From contig NZ_VSKL01000006.1 of NCBI RefSeq assembly GCF_008086165.1, positions 62,001 through 126,000 on the forward strand: a stretch of 64,000 bases of DNA, read 5' to 3'. Below, piece after piece: positions 53,840 through 62,989 of the stretch (position 1 is the first letter of the stretch; each line of letters begins with the position of its first letter). The translations under genes and the position numbers were made by a program. The notes beneath the pieces were generated by a model. The model worked only from the letters and a program-made list of their open reading frames with translations. It did not search any database and was not told the DNA's origin. The DNA is from Algorimicrobium algoritergicola (lineage in GTDB: Bacteria; Bacteroidota; Bacteroidia; Flavobacteriales; Flavobacteriaceae).

Positions 53840-54354
53840 ATATTGAACTGATGTACGTTCACAGTTTAGAAATTGTACAACAAGTACGCCCGAAAATTGA
53901 TATAGAGGTTATAGAACTTTATGAAGATAACATAGAACTTATTCATTCCGTAAAATATTTGGATTTGAGTCGTTTGATCCAGAGATTGCAGAGAGGAGAT
54001 AAATGCTATGTTGCTTTAGTTAATAATAAACCCGTGAGTTATCATTGGGTTCAATTTATGGGTTTCCATTTTATTCAACAGGCTGGAAAGAAAATAGAAA
54101 TTAAACCCGGTGAATTTTGGATTTACCATGTTCGTGTTGCAGAAGCTTTTAAAGGTAATAGAATTAATGGCTTTGTTTATAGTGAAATTTTGAATAATGC
54201 AAAAGTATCTGGATATGATAAAGCGTGGGTATATACTAATTTTAATAATAAAGCCAATAGAAAGGGTTTGGAAAAATTAGGATTTCAAATTGATCATAGG
54301 ATTTATAGTGTAAAATTTAAAAATAATTATTATCAATTTTATAAAACTCGTTAA
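53791..54354 (+). CDS. GNAT family N-acetyltransferase
   Basis: A 187-residue protein with an amphipathic basic N-terminus (MFYRIRRLIRLLCP) and a GNAT fold with acetyl-CoA loop region (FWIYHVRVAEAFKGNRINGFVYSEI) and C-terminal ANRKGLEKLGFQ. The start at 53791 lies within the deacetylase gene; an alternative ATG at 53851 would start after the stop, giving 167 residues. I keep the longer form because the leader resembles those of related cluster GNATs. It probably acylates the amino group freed by the upstream deacetylase. Confidence 0.85.
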   Translation: MFYRIRRLIRLLCPTLNIELMYVHSLEIVQQVRPKIDIEVIELYEDNIELIHSVKYLDLSRLIQRLQRGDKCYVALVNNKPVSYHWVQFMGFHFIQQAGKKIEIKPGEFWIYHVRVAEAFKGNRINGFVYSEILNNAKVSGYDKAWVYTNFNNKANRKGLEKLGFQIDHRIYSVKFKNNYYQFYKTR

Positions 54355-54356
54355 TT

Positions 54357-55502
54357 TTGACTATTGTTCATGTATTTGCTTCCTTTCCCAATGCCAGTCA
54401 GCCTTATAATTTAAAGTTGATAAAACGTTTGATAGCCTCGCAAGTTGACTGTAAAGTCATAACTTTCGGTAAGAGTAGTAAACAGGATGGTTTAAAAGTT
54501 CATTCATTTAAACATTATAACTATAGATGGTTATGGTATGTATTCATTGCAATTAAAAATTGTAAACTGTTCTTTAAGTATAAAAAGCAGGCTGGATTGC
54601 GCTATAAAAAAGCCATATTTTACTTTGGGAGGTATGCCACTATTATAAAGTTCACTCCAAATGTTATCCATGTACATCATATTCAATTGTTGCAACCTCA
54701 TTTGATTTCATTTTTTAATATTTTAAATATTAAACCTTTAGTTTCTGTTAGAGGTAGTGATGTTTTGGTAAGACCATATAGGTCTAATAAGGAGATGACC
54801 TTTTTATTAAATGTCTTTGAAAACATATCTTATGTGCATACAGTTTCGGAACATCTAAAAATTAGTCTAGATAAGCTAACAAAAAAAACTTTTGAATTTT
54901 TTGTGATTCGCAGAACTGTAGAAGTAGATTCTAAAATTGATGATTTGTCGTATAAAAACAATTGCATAAAAATTACTACTATAGGACGCTTGCATTGGAC
55001 AAAAGGTTATCGATTAGCACTAGAAGCGTTGTTCATCTTGAAAAACAACGGTATTGATTTTGAATATCATATTTGCGGATCCTATACGGATGAGCAGTTT
55101 GATGAACTTAAATTTTGTTTGAATGATATGGGACTTGAAAAATATGTGACTTTTCATGGACATCTAAATAGTCAAGATTTAGACCAAATGTTAAGACAAA
55201 CAACTATTTACTTACAATGCTCATTAACTGAAGGCATACCCAATACTCTGTTAAGAGCTCTATTTTATAGAATTCCTATAGTAACTTCGAACGCAGGAGG
55301 GATACCTGAAGTTTTTAGGAATAAAAAAGATGGCTTTATGGTGGAGAAAGGAAATTCATCATTATTAGCAGAGGCATTAGATGCTCTTATCAGTAACAAG
55401 GAATTAATGACTACCATTCGGAATTCGGCCAGCCTCATTAATTCAAATTACGATGAGGAAATCAGTGCTTATGAAAATATGTATGATAAAATTACTATTT
55501 AG
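54357..55502 (+). CDS. GT4 family glycosyltransferase, TTG start
   Basis: A 381-residue GT-B enzyme that starts at TTG 54357, two bases after the preceding stop; no ATG gives the first strand TIVHVFASFPNASQPYNLKLIK. Motifs: NVIHVHHIQLL, LVSVRGSDVLV, ITTIGRLHWTKGYRLALEA and the EX7E region CSLTEGIPNTLLRALFYRIPIVTSNAGGIPE in shortened view. Most plus-strand genes before it are tightly spaced with it. The next gene is on the opposite strand. Confidence 0.92.
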   Translation: MTIVHVFASFPNASQPYNLKLIKRLIASQVDCKVITFGKSSKQDGLKVHSFKHYNYRWLWYVFIAIKNCKLFFKYKKQAGLRYKKAIFYFGRYATIIKFTPNVIHVHHIQLLQPHLISFFNILNIKPLVSVRGSDVLVRPYRSNKEMTFLLNVFENISYVHTVSEHLKISLDKLTKKTFEFFVIRRTVEVDSKIDDLSYKNNCIKITTIGRLHWTKGYRLALEALFILKNNGIDFEYHICGSYTDEQFDELKFCLNDMGLEKYVTFHGHLNSQDLDQMLRQTTIYLQCSLTEGIPNTLLRALFYRIPIVTSNAGGIPEVFRNKKDGFMVEKGNSSLLAEALDALISNKELMTTIRNSASLINSNYDEEISAYENMYDKITI

Positions 55503-55572
55503 ATAAATAGGCTTATTGATATTTCATCCTTGATCATGATAACATGCTACTGAAATCTATAGAATTTATTTA

Positions 55573-56304
55573 TTAATCGATTTTTTTGCAGAAAAAATAA
55601 GTAGATAATCCTAACATATTATTTCCAATAAATTTATCTACGCTTGATTTTATTCCCAAGTAAGTAAACAATTTTGTAGCTTTTGTATTGAATAACAGTT
55701 TATGTGTTAAACTTAAATGTGGTTTAAAATAAAATGAGTTTTTGATTAATATTTTAAATCCTGATGACTTCAATAACTTTTCAATTTCGGCTGGTTTGTT
55801 CCAATCTTCAATTGGTTGGTATTCATTTTTTAAAATACCTGTTTTTTTGTATTTGCCATTGGGTGTCGTCAAATACAAATAGCCGTCAGCGGCTAAAAGC
55901 TTGTAGATTTTATCTAAATATTCTGGTTTATCGGCAAAAGTGATATGTTCATAAACTTCAGATGAAATACATAAATTAAAAAAATTATCTGGTATATTTT
56001 GATCAAAAGCATCTGTGACACTCCAAAGTTTTTTAATAAAAGGGAATTTTTTTTGTACTATTTCTAACGAACTCGGTGTAACATCAAAACCATAAAGGTT
56101 TTCAAATCCCATTTCGTATAAATAATGAAATAACCATCCGGAACCACATCCGTAATCTATACATTGAATGCTTTTGTTTTCTTTAAAATATGTATTTAAT
56201 AACATTGATAAATTATATAGTCTTTTTTTTTTAGTTGGCCCAATTTTAGACCAATTTTCATTTTGGGACCATCGATTTAAATAAAATTGATCTACATTCT
56301 TCAT
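55573..56304 (-). CDS. Class I SAM-dependent methyltransferase
   Basis: A 243-residue methyltransferase, the only minus-strand gene inside the polysaccharide cluster. Motif I is QCIDYGCGSGWLFHYL, motif II is LYGFDVTPSSLEIV, and LCISSEVYEHITFADKPE with YLYLTTPNG complete the fold (methyltransferase 11/23 type). The inverted orientation with its 3' end facing the GT4 gene suggests an insertion or inversion; its transcription runs from the upstream region it shares with the asparagine-synthase-like gene. Substrate likely a cluster sugar or glycan. Confidence 0.9.
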   Translation of the reverse strand: MKNVDQFYLNRWSQNENWSKIGPTKKKRLYNLSMLLNTYFKENKSIQCIDYGCGSGWLFHYLYEMGFENLYGFDVTPSSLEIVQKKFPFIKKLWSVTDAFDQNIPDNFFNLCISSEVYEHITFADKPEYLDKIYKLLAADGYLYLTTPNGKYKKTGILKNEYQPIEDWNKPAEIEKLLKSSGFKILIKNSFYFKPHLSLTHKLLFNTKATKLFTYLGIKSSVDKFIGNNMLGLSTYFFCKKID

Positions 56305-56435
56305 AAATATATTTGTTTGCTTAAAACTAACAAATTTCGATTTAAATTAGTTCATTTATTTATATATTTCATTAGAATTTGACTAACCTCTTTTTTTTAT
56401 TTATAAATAGTTTTTATACTTAAATTGAATCTTAT

Positions 56436-56456
56436 TATATTAGTCCTCTATAAATG
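56436..56456 (+). promoter_or_regulatory. TATATTAG box before the asparagine-synthase-like gene
   Basis: TATATTAGTCCTCTATAAAT, similar to the boxes at 36738 and 48440. It lies just before the ATG at 56459 in a divergent intergenic region, where a promoter is needed, which supports a -7 role. Confidence 0.5.
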
Positions 56457-56458
56457 CT

Positions 56459-57847
56459 ATGACTATAACCACTCCAATCATCCCTAATAAACAAACGTTT
56501 GCAAAACGACCAAATAAACCTCATGAGCTTAATTTAGAAGCCATTTGTGTTTTTATGGCTACGGGTTTTTTTATGGGTAGCGATACCTATTGGAAAGACG
56601 AAGTTTGCTTGCTTCCTGGCCATAACCATACCATAGACGACGTGGGTTTTTTAGTAAACAGTGAACCTTGGTTTCATTGGCATTATACACCTCGGGACAT
56701 TTCGTTTGAAGATACTTTGGCTGAATATATTGAATTATTACGCAGCATTACGAAAGAGCAGGTGGGTGATAACCCCGTTATTCTGCCTCTGTCTGGAGGT
56801 TTGGACAGTAGAAGTCAAGCGCTGATTTTAAAAGATTTGCCTAACTCTGTGCATGGGTATAGTTATAGTTTTAAAGGAGGCTTTGCAGAGCATGAGATTA
56901 GTAAAGACATTGCACAGGTTTGTGGGTTTAGCTTTAGTCCATTTATCATTCAACCAGGGTATTTATGGGATTGTATTGATGAATTGGCCCAAATTAATGG
57001 TTGTTACTCCGAGTTTACCCATCCGCGGCAGATGGCTATTTTGCCCGAGTTGAAAGCTATGACTGGGGTGTTTTCATTGGGGCATTGGGGTGATGTGTTG
57101 TTTGATCGTGGCGCTCCGGAACAAACGACTGAAGCAGATATTATTCCATTACTTTTTAAGAAAATGGTGAAGCCTAAAGGATTGGAACTTGCCCAGCAGT
57201 TATGGCAGCTTTGGAATTTGCCAGGCGACTTTACATCGTACTTTATGGATCGGATTGAAACCGATTTATCTGCAATTGCCATAGACAATGTGAGTGCTAA
57301 AGTTCGTGCCTTTAAAACGAGTCAGTGGGCGCACCGTTGGACAACGACTAATTTAAGTGTGTTTGCTGCAGCACATCCTATTACGTTACCGTATTATGAT
57401 AACCGGATGTGTGATTTTGTTTGTACAGTTCCTGAAGCCTATTTGGCTGATAGACGCTTGCAAATAGCCCATTTGCAGCAGGACGAAGGGTTAGCTAGTA
57501 TTACTTGGCAAGACCATAAGCCTTTTAGTCTAAACACCTATTTATATAATAAAGTCCCTTATAATTTGCCGTACCGGGTTTGGAATAAATTGCAACGCAC
57601 AGGGCAAGCTTTAATGGGGGAACCCTATGTACAACGGAATTGGGAGTTGCAATTTGTAGGAACTGAAAATAACGAGGTTTTAAAAAGTCATATTTTTAAT
57701 ACAGAGTTTCATCAGTTTATTCCTGAATCTATTGTGCAAGACATCCATCAGCATTTCTTAACAACGGATCCCGTTCATTACTCACATCCTTTAAGTATGC
57801 TCTTGACTTTGGCTCAATGGCACAAACAATATAAAAAATGCCTATGA
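56459..57847 (+). CDS. Asparagine synthase-like protein without glutaminase domain
   Basis: A 462-residue cytosolic protein with the ATP-pyrophosphatase domain of asparagine synthetase B. The PP-loop is PLSGGLDSRSQAL (about residue 112), and FSLGHWGDVLFDRG is the substrate-pocket region. The N-terminal class II glutaminase domain with its Cys2 is replaced by a 100-residue unrelated-looking segment, so it must use ammonia or another amine or be fed by a partner. Members in O-antigen and capsule clusters amidate uronic acids. With the uronate-forming dehydrogenase at 15844 it may make a hexuronamide or join an amine to it; this is inference. Confidence 0.85.
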   Translation: MTITTPIIPNKQTFAKRPNKPHELNLEAICVFMATGFFMGSDTYWKDEVCLLPGHNHTIDDVGFLVNSEPWFHWHYTPRDISFEDTLAEYIELLRSITKEQVGDNPVILPLSGGLDSRSQALILKDLPNSVHGYSYSFKGGFAEHEISKDIAQVCGFSFSPFIIQPGYLWDCIDELAQINGCYSEFTHPRQMAILPELKAMTGVFSLGHWGDVLFDRGAPEQTTEADIIPLLFKKMVKPKGLELAQQLWQLWNLPGDFTSYFMDRIETDLSAIAIDNVSAKVRAFKTSQWAHRWTTTNLSVFAAAHPITLPYYDNRMCDFVCTVPEAYLADRRLQIAHLQQDEGLASITWQDHKPFSLNTYLYNKVPYNLPYRVWNKLQRTGQALMGEPYVQRNWELQFVGTENNEVLKSHIFNTEFHQFIPESIVQDIHQHFLTTDPVHYSHPLSMLLTLAQWHKQYKKCL

Positions 57848-58842
57848 AATTATCAGTCGTAATTCCAGTATACAATGGTGAGAATTTTATTAAAAGAGCT
57901 TATCAATCTGTCAAAGCACAAAATTTAGAAGCTATTGATTACGAAATTATATTTATAGATAATAATTCGACAGATAATTCAGCGGGCTTAATTCAAGAAT
58001 TATTAGAAACAGATAGTAAGGTGAAATTATTTGTCCAACCTAAACAAGGTGAGGCTCATGCTAGAAATAAAGGTATAGAAAAGGCGCAAGGTGAATATTT
58101 GCATCAATTAGATGTGGATGATGAACTATATCCTAAAGCCTTAAATCGAATGATAGATGTACTTGATAAATATCCAGAGGTTGAGGCAGTTGTAGGTCGT
58201 ATGGTGAAATCCAATGAGGATTTATTTAATACTGTTAAACCAAGGGATGAGACTCATGCCGTAACTTTTAAGGAAAAACCGTACTTAGGTTTAAAATGGT
58301 TTTTAGATTTAAGTTCGGTAGTTGGTGAAGCTGCATTTATGCACCGTAAATCTGTTTTCGAGAAAATAGGAATTTATAATACGCATATTTCAATGGGAAC
58401 CGATACCGCTTTGGATATTAAATTAGGGATGCTTTGTAATGTTGCCTATATTGACACCTACATATATTTGTACTTTAAACATTTTGATTCTATCACTTCC
58501 GAATCTAAAAGAAAAATAAATCAAGTTCATCATTTATGGTCTAGGACTATAGAGGCTGATTTACCCTTGTACTATGAGCATAACCTGGACGAAGAGTATA
58601 AAGTTCATCTTTTTAATCAAGTTTTTAATACGATGGGTAAAATCATTTATTATTCAGATAATTTTGCTGAACGTTATATGGCTTTTAAAAAGATTCCCTC
58701 ACAAGTTAGTCCTTTAAGAGTAGCATTTAGAATAAAATTGTATCTTATAGTTTTAGTGTTTTTACCAATTGAAATTTTATTAAAACTATATCTTTATTAT
58801 TTATCTAAAGCTTATGTGCAAAAGCATATAAGCGAGTTTTAA
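57844..58842 (+). CDS. GT2 family glycosyltransferase
   Basis: A 332-residue GT-A enzyme. I chose the ATG at 57844, which shares ATGA with the stop of the preceding gene; an ATG six bases upstream is also possible. Motifs: KLSVVIPVYNGENFIKRAY, YEIIFIDNNSTDNS and the DXD-type HQLDVDDELYPKAL (about 100). A C-terminal hydrophobic stretch (LYLIVLVFLPIEILLKLYLYYL) may anchor it in the membrane. Donor unknown. Confidence 0.92.
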   Translation: MKLSVVIPVYNGENFIKRAYQSVKAQNLEAIDYEIIFIDNNSTDNSAGLIQELLETDSKVKLFVQPKQGEAHARNKGIEKAQGEYLHQLDVDDELYPKALNRMIDVLDKYPEVEAVVGRMVKSNEDLFNTVKPRDETHAVTFKEKPYLGLKWFLDLSSVVGEAAFMHRKSVFEKIGIYNTHISMGTDTALDIKLGMLCNVAYIDTYIYLYFKHFDSITSESKRKINQVHHLWSRTIEADLPLYYEHNLDEEYKVHLFNQVFNTMGKIIYYSDNFAERYMAFKKIPSQVSPLRVAFRIKLYLIVLVFLPIEILLKLYLYYLSKAYVQKHISEF

Positions 58843-58860
58843 TAATAAATTAAATAAATT

Positions 58861-59439
58861 ATGCGTTTATTAAAACATGCTTTGAAAAAAGTTATCGTGA
58901 TACAATTATATAATCTTTACGTTACTGATAACGCATTTATACAAGCTGATATTGAACAAACTATAGAGGTTAGAGGCTGTGTTACCAAACCAAATACGTT
59001 AAAGAAGAAGTTTGAGCATTTAATGATTTATTATCCCGACTTTGCTTTTGTTTTTTTTTGGCGAATTAGAGGACAGAATTACCGTTGGAAAAAATGGTTT
59101 ACAGATGATATTCCTTGTAAAATATTTAGAAGCACCAAAATTGAAGGTGGATTCATGTGCTATCATCCGTTTGCAACGGTTATTAATGCGAAATCCATTG
59201 GATCGAATTTTCAATTTCGGAATGGTTTAACCATTGGGAATAAAGCTAATGATAACACGCAGTTGCCTATCATTGGTCATGATGTTACCGTTGGTGCTAA
59301 CGTTGTTATTATTGGTGATATTATTATTGGAGACCATGTTGTTATTGGTGCAGGATCTGTGGTTGTTAAAGATGTGCCATCCAATTGTGTTGTAGCTGGG
59401 AATCCTGCCAAACTAATACGTAATTTGCCTCATGAGTAA
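58861..59439 (+). CDS. Hexapeptide-repeat acetyltransferase, serine-acetyltransferase-like
   Basis: A 192-residue enzyme of the left-handed beta-helix acyltransferase class. The N-terminal half is helical (MRLLKHALKKVIVI, then FFWRIRGQNYRWK). The hexapeptide repeats run from about residue 95 (TIGNKANDNTQLPIIGHDV, VGANVVIIGDIIIGDHVVIGAGSVVV) to the closing SNCVVAGNPAKLIR. CysE-like proteins in capsule clusters acetylate sugars rather than serine; lack of cysteine genes nearby supports that here. It overlaps the following GT4 gene by 8 nt. Confidence 0.92.
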   Translation: MRLLKHALKKVIVIQLYNLYVTDNAFIQADIEQTIEVRGCVTKPNTLKKKFEHLMIYYPDFAFVFFWRIRGQNYRWKKWFTDDIPCKIFRSTKIEGGFMCYHPFATVINAKSIGSNFQFRNGLTIGNKANDNTQLPIIGHDVTVGANVVIIGDIIIGDHVVIGAGSVVVKDVPSNCVVAGNPAKLIRNLPHE

Positions 59440-60535
59440 ACGCATTCGGATATTATATACTATTCCTAACTTTAACACTGCTGGAAGTGGCAAGTCCGTT
59501 TATGACTTAGTAAAAGGGCTAGACAGAACGATTTTTGATCCTGAAATTTGCGTTTTCCATAAGAAAGGTGCTTTTTTTAAAGAGGTTGAAAGGCTAGATG
59601 TGAAGGTTCATATATTTCCATTTACGGCAAGGTATAGACCTAGAATTACTTTTTTATCCAGAGTATTAAAAATTCGTCGGTTTTTTAAAGACCATCAATT
59701 TGATGTGATACACTCTTGGCATTGGAGTTCTGATATTTCTGAACCTTTGGCCGCTAAATTAGCAGGTATTCCATATGTGTATACTAAAAAAGCGATGGGT
59801 TGGGGGAATCGGTATTGGACATGGCGTTCTCAATTAAGTACCAAAGTAATTGTGGTAAATGAAGATATGATAGATCAATACTTTTCAAAAATGCTCCATA
59901 AAATCGAACGGTTTCCATTGGCTATAGATACCCAAGTTTATAAGCCTGTAATTGATACATGGGATATAACTAAAGAAACGTATTTTAAATCTGACGATTT
60001 TGTGATACTTTCTGTAGCCAATTTGGTGGCGGTTAAAGGAATAGAAATTCTTTTTGAAGCTGTGCAAAAATTGGAAGATGATGCTGTGAAAATTCTTATA
60101 GTAGGAGATGATGAGGGTGATTACGGACAAAATTTAAAAGCGCACTATGGTAACAATACAAATTTTGTATTTGTTGGGAAGCATTTAGATGTACGACCGT
60201 TTTTAGATTTAGCTGATTTGTTCGTGATTCCAACTAAAGATGAGGGACGACGAGAAGGGATTCCAAACGCTCCGTTGGAAGCTATGGCTATGAGGTGTGT
60301 TGTGTTAGGTTCCAACGTGTCTGGTGTAAAAGATATATTAAAAGAATTTCCGGATTGTTTATTTGAAGCCAGTAATGTAGACGTGTTAGCAAAAAAAATT
60401 AACACTGTTAGGCAAATGTCTGTTGAAGCTAAAGAGGATCTTGCTTCAAAAATGCGTGATCAGGTTGTAAAAGAATTTTCTATAGAAGATTTTTTAAAAA
60501 AGCATGAAACCTTATATTTAAAATTGGTTAAGTGA
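59432..60535 (+). CDS. GT4 family glycosyltransferase
   Basis: A 367-residue GT-B enzyme. N-terminal ILYTIPNFNTAGSGKSVYDLVK has the glycine loop, FDVIHSWHWSSDISE is the acceptor-domain strand, and the C-terminal domain has VILSVANLVAVKGIEILF and the EX7E-type FVIPTKDEGRREGIPNAPLEAMAMRC. The gene starts inside the end of the acetyltransferase gene. A possible end of the inner cluster follows, with a 68-nt gap before the MBOAT gene. Sugar unknown. Confidence 0.93.
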   Translation: MSKRIRILYTIPNFNTAGSGKSVYDLVKGLDRTIFDPEICVFHKKGAFFKEVERLDVKVHIFPFTARYRPRITFLSRVLKIRRFFKDHQFDVIHSWHWSSDISEPLAAKLAGIPYVYTKKAMGWGNRYWTWRSQLSTKVIVVNEDMIDQYFSKMLHKIERFPLAIDTQVYKPVIDTWDITKETYFKSDDFVILSVANLVAVKGIEILFEAVQKLEDDAVKILIVGDDEGDYGQNLKAHYGNNTNFVFVGKHLDVRPFLDLADLFVIPTKDEGRREGIPNAPLEAMAMRCVVLGSNVSGVKDILKEFPDCLFEASNVDVLAKKINTVRQMSVEAKEDLASKMRDQVVKEFSIEDFLKKHETLYLKLVK

Positions 60536-60603
60536 TTTTATAAATGAAAATTAAATGTAATTTATGAATAGTACAATTATTCTAATAGACGTACTTTAAT
60601 ATT

Positions 60604-62031
60604 ATGCTATTCAACTCCCTAGACTTCGCTATTTTTCTGCCCATAGTATTTATACTGTATTGGTTTGTATTTAAGCGTTCGTTGTCTGCACAGAATGTGT
60701 TATTGTTAGTAGCCAGTTATGTGTTTTATGCTTGGTGGGATTGGCGATTTTTAGGTTTGATTATTTTTAGTACGCTTGTTGATTATATGGTGGCTCACGG
60801 TTTAGCAAAGGCGGAGAAACCCCAAAACCGGAAGCTATTACTCGGTATTAGTTTGATTTGTAATTTAGGCTTGCTCGGTTTTTTTAAATATTATAATTTT
60901 TTTGTGGACAGTTGGGTGGATGCTTGGGGCAGTATAGGCGTGAGCATGTCTGTAGAAACGCTCACCATAATTTTACCCGTTGGGATTAGCTTTTATACGT
61001 TTCAAACCTTAAGTTATACTATTGATGTGTACCGAAGGCAATTAGAGCCCACCAAGAATATGGTACAATTTGCTACGTACGTGGCCTTTTTTCCGCAATT
61101 GGTGGCTGGCCCCATAGAACGTGCTAAGCACTTATTGCCCCAGTTTTCGAAACCCCGAATCTTTCATTCTGATTTGGCTATAAGCGGTGTGTCTCTTATT
61201 ATTTGGGGTTTATTTAAAAAAATGGTGGTTGCTGATAATTGTGCCTTTTTTGTGAATCAGATTTTTAATGGCTCTGGCGGTTATAGTTCTGCGGAACTGC
61301 TTTTAGGAGCTGTTCTATTTGCTTTTCAAATTTATGGTGATTTTTCAGGGTATTCAGATATCGCCATAGGTGTGGCACGACTTTTTGGGTTCAACTTAAT
61401 GACGAACTTTTCATTCCCTTATTTTTCTCGAGATATTGCGGAATTTTGGAGACGTTGGCATATTTCTCTGTCTACTTGGTTTCGGGATTATTTATATATT
61501 CCGTTAGGCGGTTCTAGAGGGCGGATGTGGTTACAGATTCGGAATGTGTTTATTGTGTTTTTGGTGAGTGGTTTTTGGCATGGCGCGAATTGGACCTTTA
61601 TTATTTGGGGTGGGATTCATGCCCTTTTGTTTTTACCACTGCTTATTGGTGGAAAAAACCGGAATTATATAGATAGCACGCGGATGCGACTCCAACAGGT
61701 CCCGCGTATTTTACTTACTTTTATATGCGTTTGTTTGGCATGGATTTTTTTTAGAGCCGATACCGTAACTATTGCCTGGACGCTATTGGAAGACCTTGTT
61801 CGTTTTGATTCTCTATCTTTAGGTTTGTTTTATAGTAGTTCCAAATCGCTATTATTTAGTGCTATTACCGCTTTTGGCATTTTGGTGTTGCTTTTTTATG
61901 AGTTTCGAACCGTACAGCGTAATAAGCAAGAGGTGGTTTTAAGCCCTTATCATGCTGTATTTATAGCCGTGTTAATTGTGTTTATGGGTGTTTATAAGAA
62001 TCCAGTAGACTTTATATATTTTCAATTTTAA
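60604..62031 (+). CDS. MBOAT family O-acyltransferase (AlgI/PatA-like)
   Basis: A 475-residue multi-spanning inner-membrane protein of the AlgI/DltB group, which passes acetyl groups across the membrane for periplasmic O-acetylation of a polysaccharide. The N-terminus LFNSLDFAIFLPIVFILYW is characteristic, as is the PFRSFFFPQLVAGPIERA-like segment (here YVAFFPQLVAGPIERAKHLL) and SFPYFSRDIAEFWRRWHISLS. The catalytic His, about residue 326, is in SGFWHGANWTFI. The downstream SGNH-type gene overlaps by one base (TAATG) and is the expected partner. Confidence 0.95.
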   Translation: MLFNSLDFAIFLPIVFILYWFVFKRSLSAQNVLLLVASYVFYAWWDWRFLGLIIFSTLVDYMVAHGLAKAEKPQNRKLLLGISLICNLGLLGFFKYYNFFVDSWVDAWGSIGVSMSVETLTIILPVGISFYTFQTLSYTIDVYRRQLEPTKNMVQFATYVAFFPQLVAGPIERAKHLLPQFSKPRIFHSDLAISGVSLIIWGLFKKMVVADNCAFFVNQIFNGSGGYSSAELLLGAVLFAFQIYGDFSGYSDIAIGVARLFGFNLMTNFSFPYFSRDIAEFWRRWHISLSTWFRDYLYIPLGGSRGRMWLQIRNVFIVFLVSGFWHGANWTFIIWGGIHALLFLPLLIGGKNRNYIDSTRMRLQQVPRILLTFICVCLAWIFFRADTVTIAWTLLEDLVRFDSLSLGLFYSSSKSLLFSAITAFGILVLLFYEFRTVQRNKQEVVLSPYHAVFIAVLIVFMGVYKNPVDFIYFQF

Positions 62032-62933
62032 TGAGATTATTCTTCAAACGTATTGGTTTTATTTTACTGTTATTTATAGGGGTTTCTTCGGCTATCTCTT
62101 ATGGCAGTTTATGGGCATTGCGCCAAGGGTCGTTTTATAAGCCCTCATTTTTGGAGCAGCAAATACAAACCTCTGAATTTGATTATATTATTTTGGGTTC
62201 TAGCACGGGTTTAACAACGCTTAATACGCAGGTAATTGATTCGGTTTCAGGTAGGCATGGATTAAATTTGTCTATGGATGATACGAGTTTATCCAGTCAG
62301 TATTTGATGCTCCAGCATTTTATTGCATCCGGTAAGCAAACTCCAATTTGTGTGTTAGCTGCTAGTATTTTGGATTATGATGTTATAGACCATGTGTTAA
62401 GTGGTAATGACTATCGTTTTTTGCCTTATGTTTCGAGGGGTTATGTTTATGATTATTATGGCTCTTTTCCCGGGAGTCCTGCTCGGATATCAGCCAATAG
62501 TAACTGGTTTCCTATGCTTGGTGTGGGTTATTATAATGCGGAATTGTTTTATCCGTCTTTGGTTAGTTTGGTACAACCCCAAAAACGCAATCGGTTTGAT
62601 GCCTATGGGAATTACAGCTATCCTATTACCACCCAGGTTTCGGCGTTAATAGTTTCTAGACGCTCCAAAACGCTCCAATTTAAAAACCCTTATTTTAAGA
62701 AGATTCAGGATTTATGTGCTAAAAATGACATGGCATTAGTTGTTTATATACCACCCCATAAAACCTTGGCAGTGGAGACGGGGCCAACCTCTTTTCCTGT
62801 AATAAATCACTCCGATGTATTAAACGATACGCGGTATTTTTATGATGATTTTCATGTGAATCGTTTGGGACGGCAGACGGTTAGTTTGCTGTTTGCGGGT
62901 ATGTTCTCGATACATTCCGATATAAGCCCCTAA
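62031..62933 (+). CDS. SGNH hydrolase-like O-acetylation partner protein (AlgX/DltD-like)
   Basis: A 300-residue exported or membrane-anchored protein. An N-terminal hydrophobic helix (RIGFILLLFIGVSSAISYGSL) is followed by an SGNH-like domain: DYIILGSSTGLTTL has the nucleophile Ser (about residue 57), and DDFHVNRLGRQ near 272 holds the Asp and His of the triad. Such proteins transfer the acetyl group supplied by the MBOAT protein to the sugar in the periplasm. The last residues (FSIHSDISP) coincide with a dispersed-repeat-like sequence (ttctcgatacat, also at 10200), which may have replaced the original end. Confidence 0.85.
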   Translation: MRLFFKRIGFILLLFIGVSSAISYGSLWALRQGSFYKPSFLEQQIQTSEFDYIILGSSTGLTTLNTQVIDSVSGRHGLNLSMDDTSLSSQYLMLQHFIASGKQTPICVLAASILDYDVIDHVLSGNDYRFLPYVSRGYVYDYYGSFPGSPARISANSNWFPMLGVGYYNAELFYPSLVSLVQPQKRNRFDAYGNYSYPITTQVSALIVSRRSKTLQFKNPYFKKIQDLCAKNDMALVVYIPPHKTLAVETGPTSFPVINHSDVLNDTRYFYDDFHVNRLGRQTVSLLFAGMFSIHSDISP

Positions 62934-62934
62934 A

Positions 62935-62961
62935 TCCCCGAAGGGGACTTTTGGTTTTTTT
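62935..62961 (+). terminator. Weak terminator-like hairpin after the O-acetylation genes
   Basis: TCCCC-GAA-GGGGA followed by CTTTTGGTTTTTTT, immediately after the stop codon. The stem is short (5 bp) but G/C-rich; it is also a common form of dispersed repeat in such genomes. Confidence 0.45.
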
Positions 62962-62989
62962 CAATCTTCAGGTTAAATATCCTATATAA

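Noticed and set aside
58861..59439. Serine acetyltransferase CysE for cysteine synthesis
   Set aside because: The N-terminal domain differs, the gene sits within a polysaccharide operon and no cysteine synthase gene is near.
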